From the NCBI GenBank assembly GCA_963576785.1, contig OY756145.1, forward strand, positions 806,001 to 870,000: DNA of 64,000 bases. The letters run 5' to 3'. Origin of the DNA: Chlorophyllum brunneum. Taxonomy: Eukaryota; Basidiomycota; Agaricomycetes; Agaricales; Agaricaceae. The notes beneath the pieces were generated by a model that worked only from the letters and a program-made list of their open reading frames with translations, had not been told where the DNA came from and did not search any database. Numbering within the stretch: the stretch's first letter is position 1; the number at the start of each line of letters is the position of its first letter. This document shows, piece after piece, positions 11,003-22,451 of the stretch. The translations under genes were made by a program, and so were the position numbers.

Positions 11003-12941
11003 ATGGCGACAGGACGTGAGTTAATACTATTTCTACCAAGTCAGTTCCATCTAACTCTCATGAGGCCAGGCCTTTCGCTTGCACAACAGTTAGCTCAATT
11101 AGACCAGCCCGTACCAGTCGGTCTGTCTGATTAAAATGTACCAGCTCTTCCTGATTGACGTTTCCCTCCTGCCTAGATTTTGACCCTGAGGGTTTAATAG
11201 CCCATGAACGGGCTTCTGACGATGAAGACCGTGCAGCACCTTCAGCTGGTCGGGAACATTATTTTGAAGTCGGGTGCGTTTGAATTTGCTGTGTCGTTGG
11301 CGCGAAGCATTGACAAGCTTCTTATTTTTATTCCCGTCATCTCGTGGGGATGGGTTTCGCTTTGGATTAGGCCAAGCTCGTTACGAAAACTCCGTGATAG
11401 TATTGCGGACCCAAAATATGAAGGTGTGAAGACAAGTAGGACAGCATTGATGGAGATTGAGGACGAGGACGAAGAAGAGGATGAACGGGAGAGCGGAGAA
11501 GAGGACGAGGACGAATCCGACGACGGGGATGAGGATGAGGAGCTACAAGAGGATGAGGAGTGGAGTGACGAGGCACCTTCAGACAGCGAGGAAGAGGAGG
11601 GGGAAGAGGAGAACCTAAACGAATATCGAGGGGAAGAGCAGATAACTTCTCCCTCAGAGAAACGGAGCCAGGCGGGACCAACTTCACTGACGGATGATAT
11701 CACTAATGTACTGCAGAAGACAAGGGAAGAGGATCTGAGGAAGGGGAACGCTATTGTAAGACAACTAGTGAGTGGCCAAATTGTGGTGTTGTTTCGCGCA
11801 TTGAAGAGCTTTACAGAGCATCTGGGACACTCTCCTTGATGCTAGGATTCGGTTGCAAAAAAGCGTAGCGACTGTAAATAAGGTTGAATTGGTGGGTGCA
11901 GTAATCTTCCAGTGTTACTGTTCCACTGACTTCATTTAAAGTCGGGTTCACGGAGTGCACTTGAATCGCCGGATTGTCCGGAAGAACTACAAAGATACCT
12001 CGAGGAGTCAACCCTACTAGCTGAGGATCTATTCGAACTACAAGAGGTTGATATGGAATCATCTCTCCTTGAATTCGCTCAGATACCTTTTCTCTTTCAG
12101 ACCATTCTCACCATGAACGAAGTCGTTACACCTCCCCCACGCAAAAAACGGAGAATACAAGAAGACGATGACATCGAAAAGTATGCCACCTATTTTATCG
12201 AAGCAGGTACCAGTGCGGCAAGACTAGAGGAGACGTAGGTATCACAGGCTCGTCATTAGGTGTCATAACCTGATCACTGTTCACCCCTTAGCCTCCACCC
12301 CTGGGTCGTTCAGGCCCTCGCAAAATGGTCTGCGAAAATACAAGCCGTGGCACCCTCAGTTCTTCTGCCCACAAACCGCAACGCATTCTCCAAAAATTCG
12401 CAGCAGCTTAAATCAGTGGTCCAACTGGTTGACGAGGCCTTAATGGACCACCCTCGGTTGTTGGCAAGAACTCGTGTATTGCGCGGAAGGGCAGAAGGCG
12501 AGGCTGCGGATGGAAGAGAAGAAGGTCCTGAAGTGTTCGATGATACCGACTTTTATCAACAGTTGCTACGGGATGTCATTGAATCTCGTGGTGATGGAGC
12601 CAGTGGAGCAGATGACTGGATGACCCTGCAACGAGAGAAAAAGGCGAAGAAGAAGGTAGACACGAAGGCGAGCAAAGGGAGGAAGCTGCGGTATGTTGAC
12701 TGCCGAGTACTTTCTTGGTAGTTCGCTGACGAGCGGCGACAGATATGAGGCACACGAGAAACTTCAGAACTTTATGGTTCCTGTGCCAATTGTCGGCGCA
12801 TGGCACGAAGAACAGATTGATGAGCTGTTTGCTTCGTTACTTGGGAAAGGATTTGAAGGGACGGAGGCTGGTGTAGCTGTTTCGAAGGATACAACAGCAG
12901 CTGGAGAGGCGGTTAGGAGTGGATTTCGAGTGTTTGGATAG
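11003..12941 (+). CDS. BFR2: Bfr2/AATF-type ribosome biogenesis protein
   Basis: Nucleolar protein of the small-subunit processome (Bfr2 in yeast, AATF/Che-1 in animals), needed for 18S rRNA maturation. The ATG at 11003 begins MATG, joined across an intron to RLSLAQQLAQLDQPVPV. The order is typical: DFDPEGLIAHERASDDED, a variable segment, DPKYEGVKTSRTAL, then a long Asp/Glu tract (about 11,455-11,620) and LTDDITNVLQKTREED. The AATF leucine-zipper-like region follows, with PEELQRYLEEST and PPPRKKRRI. Next come LHPWVVQALAKWSAKIQAVAP and the TRAUB domain with SKGRKLRYEAHEKLQNFM. It ends FRVFG at 12941. Nine exons inferred; splice joins in 11,768-12,100 are the least certain because alternatives exist. 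Confidence 0.9.
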
Positions 12942-13223
12942 CTCTGTAGAATATGATGCCGCATTTGAGAATCCTCACGTGGAGATCAGGCACGGAACCG
13001 CCACTATGGAGGAACATGACCAAATATGTGTGAAGCTGGCCATTACGCACCCAACTCCAACCTCAGCAGCTCTACGTTTTCCTCACCGCTGCATACATCG
13101 TGGACGGCGACGTGACTAGACCAGACCAGCACCGGAAGTGAGCTCAACAGGACTGAAAGCGTGCGCAGCAGGGTTTAGTTGCGACCTCAGGCAATTCCTC
13201 TCGCCGCTTCGAAACACCCACCC

Positions 13224-15395
13224 ATGGATACATTCGAGGACGAAAATCCCTTTGATGATGGCAGCCATCTCCCTTCTGAAGAATCGTCGACCGCAAAGGT
13301 CGCGCTCTACGAACCCCCTTCAAGCCAGCTCTCCCCTTCCTCACCCAAATCACAAGCTCGTCCCTCCCCCTCGCCCGGTAGTCAGCGTACACCGCAGACC
13401 AACTACAAGACCGACTTTTGCTGTGGTACAGACAGGGTGCTGCATTCCGGAGATGATGTGGAGATTCTGGTGCGTCATACTAACATCATCCAAGGCGCGC
13501 TGTCTAACCACCCTGTCAGATAACGGATGCGCAAAAGACGTCAGTAAATTCGAATTCTCCCTACATTGTGTATGTTATCGAGACCGGAGTATGTTATTCT
13601 TTTGTAATGCAGAGGCTGAAAGTTACTAACATAAAATTCAGAACGCTGAAGCGAGACATCGTTACTCGGAATTTGAGTCATTCCGTCAGAGCATGGCGAA
13701 ACTGTATCCAACGTTAATCATACCCCCCATTCCGTCAAAGAACACGATCGGAGATTATGCTGTCAAGCAGGCTAAAGCGAAAGAGGACGCTGCACTGATT
13801 GCACGACGGAGACGAATGCTGCAAACATTCCTAAACCGCGTTGCACGTCACCCTATATTGTCTAATGAACATGTGTTCCACAGATTCTTAGATGGAGAAG
13901 TGTCATGGGTATGTACAGCGGTCATTTCGCCCCGCTTCTGCAGCTAATGAAACCAGACGGAAGTCTTAAACTCTCCGCCTGTTTCGCTCCTACCTAAGAA
14001 CATTCTCAAAGCCCCCTCACACCATCCGACGGATCAGAATGCTTCGCCCGCTTACAACGTTCTATCCAATCCTTCCGCAGCTCACCCTCTACGTAACCCT
14101 GACCAACGATTCCTGGATTCTGAAGCATTCACACACAAGTTTGCGAATCACCTCAGCGGTCCGATGGAAAAGGTCACTCGGAGAGTCATTAAACGCTGGT
14201 CAGGTATGTTAGAATCTCAAAATGAAAGGCATGGAGCTGATCGAGAACAGACTATGCTCAGGATCATGCTGATTTGGGTGCCGCATTGAATGGGTTCAGT
14301 CTTAATGAAACAGGGGCGATATCGGCTGCTATTGAGAAGACAGGCCAGGCCGCTGACGCCACATACATGTCCACTACGAAATTGGTGGGTAGGGTTAACT
14401 GTTTTTAATCAGCATAGACCACTGAAATCGGAATGTTAGTTGCAGGAATTGGAGCAGAACTGGGCGGAACCTCTGCACGAGTATTCTCAGTTTGCATCGA
14501 TCATCAAAAAGTTATTGGCATATCGACACCAGAAACACGTACAGTTTGAGATGACACAGGACGCTCTCACTAACAAGCGTGATTCGTTAGAAGAGCTGGA
14601 GAAAAGTGAACGCGAGTCGAAGCGGCTGGAGGAGGCTCTCGGTAGAGGAAGATTGAGCGCACAATCTAGTCCGCAGGGCCAGCAGCAGGCGGCTTCCACT
14701 CCCTCGAGTCCGGAGATCGTGGGAGAGGAAGAAGAGAATAACGAAACCAATCCCGAGCATGAACAGGCAAACTCCTGGCCGTCGACGCTACCACCTCATC
14801 CGGGACCCAATCCTGCTCGGCGGAAGCCAAGAGCTCCCGGCATGGGTCTTTTGAATGCTCTCAGCTACACCCTACACGGTATGATGGACGTGGATCCAGA
14901 GACTGCACGTCGGAACACAATTACAAAGACAAGGGAGACTATCTCACAGGTGACCAATCCTACTCGCATTCATATCTGAACTTTCTAATATGTGGTGACC
15001 CTAGCTCGAGGATGCCCTTCATTTATCGACGCAGGATCTAAAGTACTCAAGTTCCACGATCCAAGCCGACCTTGACCGATTCCAGCGACAGAAAGTCGCA
15101 GATCTCAGAGAGATGGCAATCAATATGGCGCGAAGTCACCGCGAGTGGTGTAAGAAGGTGCGTAACATCGCTGGCATAAATGGGGATGTCGCAATGATGG
15201 GCTCATGCCCTTCGACAGAATCTGGAAGCATGGGAGGAGGCGAAGAAGGAGATTGACACAATCCCAGAGCACCCAAACAAACTACCTCCTCCACCCACAG
15301 GTGGAAATATAACTGGGCCTCACGATGCAACTTCTGGTGCCGGATCCTCAGGGACAAATCGAAGGGACTCATCAGCCACCGTCAATGGTCGTTAA
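13224..15395 (+). CDS. ATG20: Atg20/Snx42-type sorting nexin (PX-BAR)
   Basis: Sorting nexin with PX and BAR domains that binds PI3P on endosomes and pre-autophagosomal membranes; in yeast Atg20 acts in the Cvt pathway and selective autophagy. Exons: 13224-13469, 13520-13588, 13642-13908, 13957-14203, 14251-14394, 14440-14949, 15005-15157, 15219-15395. The acidic N-terminus MDTFEDENPFDDG is typical. The PX domain shows NSPYIVYVIETG, RHRYSEFESFRQ and IIPPIPSKNTIGDYA (PI3P-contact residues). The BAR part follows FTHKFANHLSGPMEKVTRRV with helical coiled-coil sequence. A low-complexity insertion (about residues 380-450) interrupts it, and the coiled coil resumes with MMDVDPETARRNT and EDALHLSTQDLKYSS. 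Assignment to Atg20 rather than Snx41 rests on overall order and is moderately sure. Confidence 0.88.
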
Positions 15396-16271
15396 TTTCG
15401 GTTTCTGTTGTGTACAACCCGTCCACTCCCACCTTCGCGAGGCCATCGCTATTTTCACCCCTTCCGACTCGATCTGCTCCCGTTATCGGTATCGGTATCT
15501 AGTGGGTCCTTGAATTGTGGTCGGCGGAATCAGATTGGAGTACCTTTTCCACTATGAATCATTTTGGTTTTTTGGACTAGAGGCGCGTGAGGTGTGTGCT
15601 GCATGCGATGTACATGTTGAAGGATCGGTAGTTAATGGAGCAATTGGTTACGTGTGATCTATGGTTGCATATTATGAACGGAGAGAGCGTTCACCATGGG
15701 AGAAAGGTTTGAGCCGAACAGCCATGTCCAGGCGGCGTAGCATTGAAGACCAACCACCGATGCAGATTCTTCCCTCGGGACACGGCATGAATTACGTTCG
15801 TTTGCGGAATCCTTCAGCTTCGAGCCCTGCTGTGAGATTCAAGCTGGTCGCGTGCTGTACATCAAACCTTCATGACTCGACCCGATGTGCACCAATTGGC
15901 AGTCCCCCAGGAATACCCCATTTTGGTGTCTGTATGCTCGTCATAGAGTTTTATCAACGAATCGTATTGCGCAGGTTTTTTCCATGATTTTCCCATCTAC
16001 CACCGTAACTATTCCGTCAGGCCGCGTAGCATTTGGTTAGGCCTAATGCGGCTTTCGTGGCGCATACACCACTTGGGCCAACGTGACGGAGTTGTGACGA
16101 TATTCAGACATTCAAATTCAAACCTTCGGCCTCGGGCTTCTCGATCCCATTCCTCGACCAGATTGAAGGTATTTGACGCACTGGGGTGATTGGCAACACC
16201 ACCCAAATTCCAGCTTTTTTCTCACTTTCTTGACGCGATCAGCAGGGACAGTCGCTGATTGTGGCGAGATT
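15396..16271. other. Intergenic region with no recognised gene
   Basis: 3' flank of the sorting nexin gene and 5' flank of the P-loop gene. One 108-codon frame starting with ATG at 15661 has no recognisable motif and no introns, and is probably chance. Confidence 0.5.
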
Positions 16272-18033
16272 ATGATTAGTTTCGGAGCCCAGCACGATGC
16301 CCGAGTCGCAGATGAAGACGGGGTGTTTATTACAGAGGATCGGGTTGTCCTCATCCTCTGTGGTCTGATCGCCTCCGGAAAGGTGGGTCATAATCTCGCA
16401 GCCATTTATTCTCGCCCTGATCCACGACGCATTGGGTCCTGGGATAATAGTCCACATTTGCAGAAGCTCTACAGGAGCATTTTCCACAGTTTCGGAGATG
16501 TAATCAGGATGATCTAGGGAGTAGACGAGAGGTAGAGAGGGTAGCGAGAGATTTCCTGAACCAGGGATACTCGATCTGTGTCGACCGGACGAACTTCGAT
16601 GCTGCGTAAGTGTTAATAAGTCATCTTAACTCTTCTTTTGCAGCGTGGCGTTATAAAATGCCACCCCACTACTTACCATTGGTCCACGACGATGATAACG
16701 ATAACTCCGTATATTGTGAATTTGTCTGCAGCTTTTCCATTCCCCTGCGTATAACTCGCTTCGCAGACAACCATTCACTGACGCGAACCCCAATCCACAT
16801 CTATCTCCTTCAACGGTTTATAGACAGCGATCACATTGGATCAAGATTGCCCACGAGTTTCCCGAGACGTTAGTTTGGGTTATTGTCTTCGACACGCCGT
16901 ATGAGGTTAGTACGAAATATCTACACTTCCTTTCTTCTCCCTGTCTCTGCACCCGTACACACCAATCTCGATTCGGGTCAGAAAACTGATGAAGCTGGAA
17001 TTTCATCTCAGTGGTTACTTTTCTTCTTCTCATCTCTTGAGACAAAAACCAGACACTCATCAATCTCTCTTCTTTGGCATTTCGGGAATAGATTTGCGCG
17101 GAAAGGCTCCGACAAAGTAAGTACTCCAGGTCCCAATTATGCATCTTATGATGAGTACAAAGAGAGAATCCGTCATTGCAATGATAGCAATCAACCCCTG
17201 TCTGCTCTCTTTTGTCTTTCCAACTTTGAGAGCACCTTTATCTCTAATTTTATCTTCATCTCACCCCAATCTTCCATCTCTGCTATATCACGCTTTCTAA
17301 CCTTCACAACGAATCAGGAACAGCCCATCCCACCATTAAATCCGCAGAACAAGGTCTTTCTATTCTCGCACGTTTTGCCAAAGACTTTCGTCACCCGAAC
17401 TCTCTTGAGGGCTATGACCGTGTTCTATATCTCCAACTGCAACACTTCTTGAATGCAGCTGCGGATTCAGATTCAATTTCGGGTTCTCTATGTGCCGGGT
17501 CGGAATATCCTGTTGTGTACTACAGCAAGTCAGAAATATCTTCTATCCTTCATCGGATTCGAAGCTCCCCTGCGTTGCTACCTGATCCTGCTTCTTCTAC
17601 TGCTCCTGCCGCTTCACTTTCTGATTTCTCTTTTACTTCTGTTTCGAATCCCTTTGGACCGAGTGTGCCGAGTATTGGCTGGCATAGATCTGGGCATCGG
17701 TCACCCAGTATGTCATCGGGAAGGATGGCATCGCCAGGATATTCTGATTACTGGGGTAGCCGTCGGCAAGACTCGAGCTCGAGTCGATTTTCGCAAAACG
17801 ACCTGCCCCTTCATGATTATGAACAAAGTAGAGGGAATTGGCGTGATGTGAGCCGCGGTCATAGTCCTTGTCGAGGATATTGTGGAGGCGGGAGCCATTC
17901 CTTCGGCACACAGGCGGGGAGTTATTGGGGCGTTCCAACCGAGCCTGCAACAATTACACATCTCGCTGAGGTAGCTGGAGCCCCGCCGGACACCCGTACC
18001 GATGGGGACGGTCATGCCTCAATGGCGCAGTAG
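16272..18033 (+). CDS. P-loop kinase-like protein (zeta/PNKP-like AAA_33 fold) with disordered tail
   Basis: Exons 16272-16382, 16451-16605, 16824-16905, 17092-17116, 17318-18033. The Walker A motif is built across intron 1: LILCGLIASGK joined to STFAEAL. Following blocks are RRCNQDDLGSRREVERVAR, SICVDRTNFD, QRSHWIKIAHEFP, VWVIVFDTPYE and CAERLRQRTAHPTIK. This is the pattern of polynucleotide-kinase or zeta-type P-loop phosphotransferases (lid Arg pair in ERLRQR). The kinase part covers about the first 170 residues. The rest is Ser/Pro/Gly-rich and probably disordered. The substrate cannot be told; a nucleic-acid 5'-end or small-molecule kinase is inference. Intron 3 and intron 4 flank a 25-nt micro-exon. 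The start at 16272 is the ATG nearest the conserved core; the 3' end is uncertain. Confidence 0.72.
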
Positions 18034-19695
18034 AGACCCCAGAGTCTTCCCACCTCATCTTCCCTTGATGGTGTTAGAATAAACGGCAAGAAGGCTCGTG
18101 CCTCAACATGGACAAAGGATCGGACATAAAGGTGTCTAGATGGTAGCGAACGAAACCCACACAGTTGCTTTGCGTTGTCTTCTGCAGGTTCTGGGTAGTG
18201 TGGCGCAGGTTCTTCTTCTAACTCGTTATCAAACGTCGGGGATATGGGAGGCGCCAATGACAGGTCGTGAATGTGTCAAAGAGCTCATAGCGTCTATTCA
18301 GCCACACATTGACTTTTACCATATTCAATGAATTAGTGATGCTTCGCGCCACGCTAGGAGCCCATCAACCACCTTCGTCGTGGATTTTCAAACGCGCTTC
18401 GATCGGAGCAATATCGCAACATCAACCCATCTAGAATTGCACCCTTTCTATGGCACAAAAAAATTACACCCCTGCAGGGGCCTGTTCGTATCTGGTAGGT
18501 TTGTCCCTTCGCTCTGGCTTCTTTGGCTTACAGTACAGACAGTTCTCGACATTCATCTGGAAGCCGTAATTCAGCGGACATAAGTGAGTACCCATGATGT
18601 GGATGAAGTCACATATAGTTAAATGTGCGTCGCACATCATCCCGAAAACAATAACGACCGGGTTCTGGGAACTGGGTCTCGTTCCCACCTTTTTTGCGAA
18701 GCTTGCGAAATGGATGTCTGGATTGACATGCGATATTTCCAAACTCACGAGTTCTCAAAGTGTATGGTAATCTGTCAGATATCAGCCAACCTACTGGTTC
18801 TCAGTGTATTTTCGCGGACGGACCAGGGGTTTTTTTCGAGTCATTGGCTAGCGACCTTTTTCCATTAGACCCGGGAATTTGGCGAGAAGGGGATTGTGAA
18901 CCCTAATTCCAATCAATTAATAAGTCATTGTATGCATATACTAGAACAGGATGCGTGGGCATGTGCATACATTACCATGCATACGCGTTCTTGAATATCT
19001 GTGCCATTGCCTTCGCTTCGAAGCTCAGTAATCTAGTCGAGTCGTCGTGTGGGCTTGAAAGATGATCATGAAACCGATACGGTGGTAGAGTTGAGGAATT
19101 GGCCAAGGGGTTGCTGTCCGAAAATTTTAGGCCGTTGCCGTCGAGTCTCCTAGAATACGAACAGTAGGTTCTTGAGCATTGTACCTTGTTGAATGAGACA
19201 AGTATGTCGTAAATCCGAAACTTGTTTTCTGGAAATGGGGTATTTGGATGAGTATTGTTCGCGGGGTTTTTGCGAACGGGGGTAACGTAGGTACTCCCAC
19301 CACGTCCTTGGGGAGGGGTAAGGTACTTCAGGAGATTGTCAGCTAAGATACGCGGCGGGGCTGGGGGTTTCGACGAAAAATCAGGCAGAACACCCTAAAT
19401 GTTGGTATGCAAGCGGAACCGCTGACTTTCAGAGCAGATAATTCTTCCTCAGGGAGTTGCCTTCTTGGCGCAATCCCTGTGGCGTCCAGTACATGTGCTG
19501 GAATGCTTAGGAAATCCGTCGGGCTGCATTGCATAGGGGGTTCGAATTCAATTAAATGCAAGTGTCTGGCGGAATCTAAGGGTGTCCATGAGAGTCAATT
19601 GATTGTGTACGGCGACTAGTTGGGTGATGATCTTAACCCAGTTACGGGAGGTCTAAGGCGCATCTGGAGCAGTCGAGACTCATGACGATTTGTCG
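18034..19695. other. 1.7-kb interval with no secure gene
   Basis: Minus-strand frames at 18012-18257 (acidic and Pro-rich), 18464-18748 and 19343-19561 might be exons of an unrecognised minus-strand gene. None carries a motif I can name and no convincing joins were found. Confidence 0.4.
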
Positions 19696-20770
19696 CTAGG
19701 TGTCCCTGCGGTGTGCTCCGCTTGCTTCATTTTCTTGCCGAGGATCTTTGCGCCGACCTAGAATAGTGGTACGTGTGGTGGCTGAATTGAGATTGGGGCC
19801 ATGTTTAGTACAACTTACGTTTCGTATGTGGACGGCGGCGCGCTCGACACCAAACTCTTTGCTGAGTTTGTACTTTTCAAGGGCCTCCTCCAATCTGCCG
19901 GCTGGAAAGGATGGAGTTGTACTAAGTTTAGATTAAAATACAAGGATAAAGATCGGGAACTGACTGGCTTCCAAGACAGCGGCATGATTGAATGCTATTT
20001 CGGGATCTTCGGGAGAGAGAGATGAGGCAATTCTGTTTGGTGCTGTGTTACATCATGGAAGAGACAGTAATGGGGGTTGCCATACTCGAGGTGGTGGAGA
20101 GCAAGGTCCGGACGGGGGACTAAAGATACGGAGTGGGCTACTTTTGACACACAAAAGAGATATCTGAGGTAGACATACTAGGTGAGATGATGTAAGCACT
20201 TGCAAGGTCTATGCATGCAATTAGCATATGTGCGATTGAGGAAAGGTTGTGGACTTACTCGTGTGTGCATCTGGACTCGATGGCTGGAGCGTAATCGACT
20301 CTTTCCACGCCGCAATCGCATCGTCGTATTCCTCTGAAGTTGGGTTAGTTAGCAGGCCTGACCAATATGGGACAGAAGCACGGACTAAGGTGGTAGTGTG
20401 TCACGCCGAGGTTGAAAAGTGAACTTGCATTTTTCTTGATATTTGCGCTCCGCTTGTAGAATTCCTTCGCGCCTTGGACATCACCTTCCTCAAGTCTAGC
20501 TGTGCCTTGTTCCAAACATCGTATTGCTTCTGTTTCCGCGGGATCAGATGCGGTTGAATGGGGAGTTACAGAAGTAGCCCATCCTGGTGGTTCCAAAATG
20601 CTGAGAAACAAGGTGTGGCAGGTGAATGGAAGACGCCTACTTCTGGAGGGGTAAATGCTTCTAAGGCCGGGTCTTGTTTGGGGGATACAGGACCGAGGTC
20701 GGGCAGCAGCCGCGAAGGAGCGAGAAAGGGAACGGGCAAGTTCGCGGGACTGGCGTGAGACGGCGAACAT
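19696..20770 (-). CDS. TPR-repeat protein with mitochondrial-type N-terminus
   Basis: Start is the ATG at 20770. The first 40 residues are rich in Arg, Ser and Ala and lack acids until well downstream (MFAVSRQSRELARSLSRSF), as expected of a mitochondrial presequence. Tetratricopeptide units follow across several exons. These are EAIRCLEQGTARLEEGDVQGAKEFYKRS, SSLFNLGVTHYHL, EYDDAIAAWKESITLQPSSPDAH, NLASAYIISP, PRPDLALHHLE, LSPEDPEIAFNHAAVLEAS and LEEALEKYKLSKEFGVERAAVH. Spacing fits at least three TPRs. The C-terminus is basic (GRRKDPRQENEA). Similar fungal proteins are annotated as mitochondrial TPR proteins of unknown function. It shares a 160-bp divergent promoter with TIM23, which fits a mitochondrial role. 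Introns are inferred from splice signals. Confidence 0.75.
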
Positions 20771-20930
20771 GTTGTCCTCACCCAATTGTCTCCAGCGCGG
20801 GCAGGCATATGCAGTCACGTGTATCTCGTCACCCCTCTTCTGAAATTTTGGCCAACGCCACTTACCATACGCGTCTTGACCTCGTCCTCATCGTCCTCAT
20901 CGTCCATCACGTCCTCCAACCCCATCCCCC
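20771..20930. promoter_or_regulatory. Divergent promoter of TPR gene and TIM23, with CACGTG
   Basis: 160 bp separate the two ATGs. A CACGTG palindrome at 20816-20821 (context AGTCACGTGTAT) sits near the centre, placed to serve both genes. A short GTCCTCATC repeat lies just before the TIM23 ATG. Confidence 0.5.
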
Positions 20931-21860
20931 ATGTCCTTTTTCAACTCCCGTTCAGAGTCGTCTTCTGCCCCCTCAGACGTCCTCAAAGTCGCAGACTTCT
21001 CTACGCCGGGCACAACTCCCTCGTCCCCGGAACATGCCCCAACAGCAAATGACCTCCTCATGGCCGCCTATGACCCAGCAAAGCTGCACCCCCTGGCAGG
21101 CCTGGGAGACAAACTTGACTATCTGCTTCTTGATGATGAAAAGACAAACGAACTCCCTGGCGCCGGTACGGCCATTCCCTCAAGAGGGTGGAGTGATGAC
21201 CTCTGTTACGGGACGGGTACCATGTATCTCAGCGGTGCGTACACGATCTCTTTCAAATTACTCAATTTGCAACTCGTTGTTCTCGCTTCGGAATTCGCTT
21301 GTTCCCTGCACCTCTCTCACCTTATCTCGCCATCTCGAACACCCCATTCTCAGGTTTCTTATTGTTCTACGTTGTCACATGCTCATCCTCCTTTTTCTAG
21401 GCCTGACTGCTGGCGGTTTGTGGGGGTTGCGGGAAGGCGCTCGACGGCCGCTCGCCGTCTCCAATACCAGACTGCGGATCAACAGTATTCTTAATTCGGT
21501 CACGAGAAGAGGCACTTTTATTGGTAATTCGGCTGGTGTTATGGGTGCGTGTGCTCTGCCCCTTTTGCAGCATCTTGCCCCCCTAATCCACCTGATTCTC
21601 CCTTTCCCTAGCTCTCGTATATAATGCTATTAATTCTTCTATTGATGCTGCACGCGGAAAACACGATACCCTCGGCAGCATGACTGCTGGCGCAGTGACA
21701 GGTGCACTATACAAATCAACAGGTAATTATCTTACGTCTTGACATCTCGAATCTTCAGCCCTAATCCTTCTCGTCAGCCGGAGTCAAGCCAGTGATAGTT
21801 GCTGCGACCATCGCTTCGGGTATGGCAGGCGTTTGGAGTGTTGTGAAAAAGAGCGTTTGA
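20931..21860 (+). CDS. TIM23: Mitochondrial import inner membrane translocase subunit Tim23
   Basis: Channel-forming subunit of the TIM23 presequence translocase in the inner mitochondrial membrane. Exons 20931-21234, 21401-21544, 21612-21722 and 21778-21860 encode about 213 residues, the usual length. The N-terminal intermembrane-space part is hydrophilic (MSFFNSRSESSSAPSD; then DPAKLHPLAGLGDKLDYL). The Tim17/22/23 domain follows with SGLTAGGLWGLREGARRPL, the NTRLRINSILNSVTRRGTFIGN block, ALVYNAINSSIDAARGKHD and GSMTAGAVTGALYKST, giving four Gly-rich membrane segments. The GxxxG-like repeats and the conserved LNSVTRRG loop make the assignment secure. Confidence 0.95.
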
Positions 21861-22451
21861 TCCCACCATAGATGTAATTACAACCTTAATTCTCTCCCCA
21901 CTCCCCTGGTTCTCCCGTCTTGGCGATTGTGGGTGATTTTCCCCAAAGAAGTCAGTTCGCGAGGAGATTTCCATCAACTTTGGAGAGTGTTCGGGTGTCC
22001 GTCTTTTCGGTCTGGCAGATTGACCCCTGATATGGACCTGTGATCTGACATACTTCCAGAACTTTAGATAATGTGTGTCGCCCCGTTGTCTTGCGCTTCG
22101 TGCGCGTCTAGCGTCTCCCCCTTTCGAGCTTGATATAAATTAGTCCTTCCCGCTAACTCGCCGGCCCCCATTCAGTCCCAGTCTGCAAAAACTGGACCTA
22201 GCTAGAACGCGCTAAAGCAGACCCTGATGTCACGGATGTTTACCGGTTCCGAAAACATCCAGTATTATGACGACAATTTAGCTTCCCTCGAGTACAAAAC
22301 CACTGCTTGCTCGAGGACACCAGGCAGATGGCGACGTAAAGCGACCCGATTCATCTGCAAGGTTTATCTCTCGCTCATCTATTCCACACATCTGGTTGAC
22401 CAAATGCTGCCTTGATAGATACAGCTTTTCCCTCCGGTAAAGATCAGACTC
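21861..22451. other. Intergenic region before the velvet gene
   Basis: No recognised gene. A short frame opening with ATG at 22227 could be a 5' exon or an upstream ORF of the velvet gene. Its sequence has no motif. Confidence 0.4.

Noticed and set aside
11242..11703. 153-codon minus-strand Ser-rich frame
   Set aside because: Complement of the acidic tract of BFR2; GAG/GAC repeats read as serine on the other strand.
15661..15987. 108-codon ATG frame
   Set aside because: No motif, no neighbours suggesting function; likely chance.
20881..20930. GTCCTCATC tandem units as a minisatellite or CRISPR-like array
   Set aside because: Only two or three short imperfect units; ordinary pyrimidine-rich promoter sequence.
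20674..21624. 316-codon plus-strand frame
   Set aside because: Runs through the TPR gene start, the divergent promoter and TIM23 introns in a different frame; no motif.
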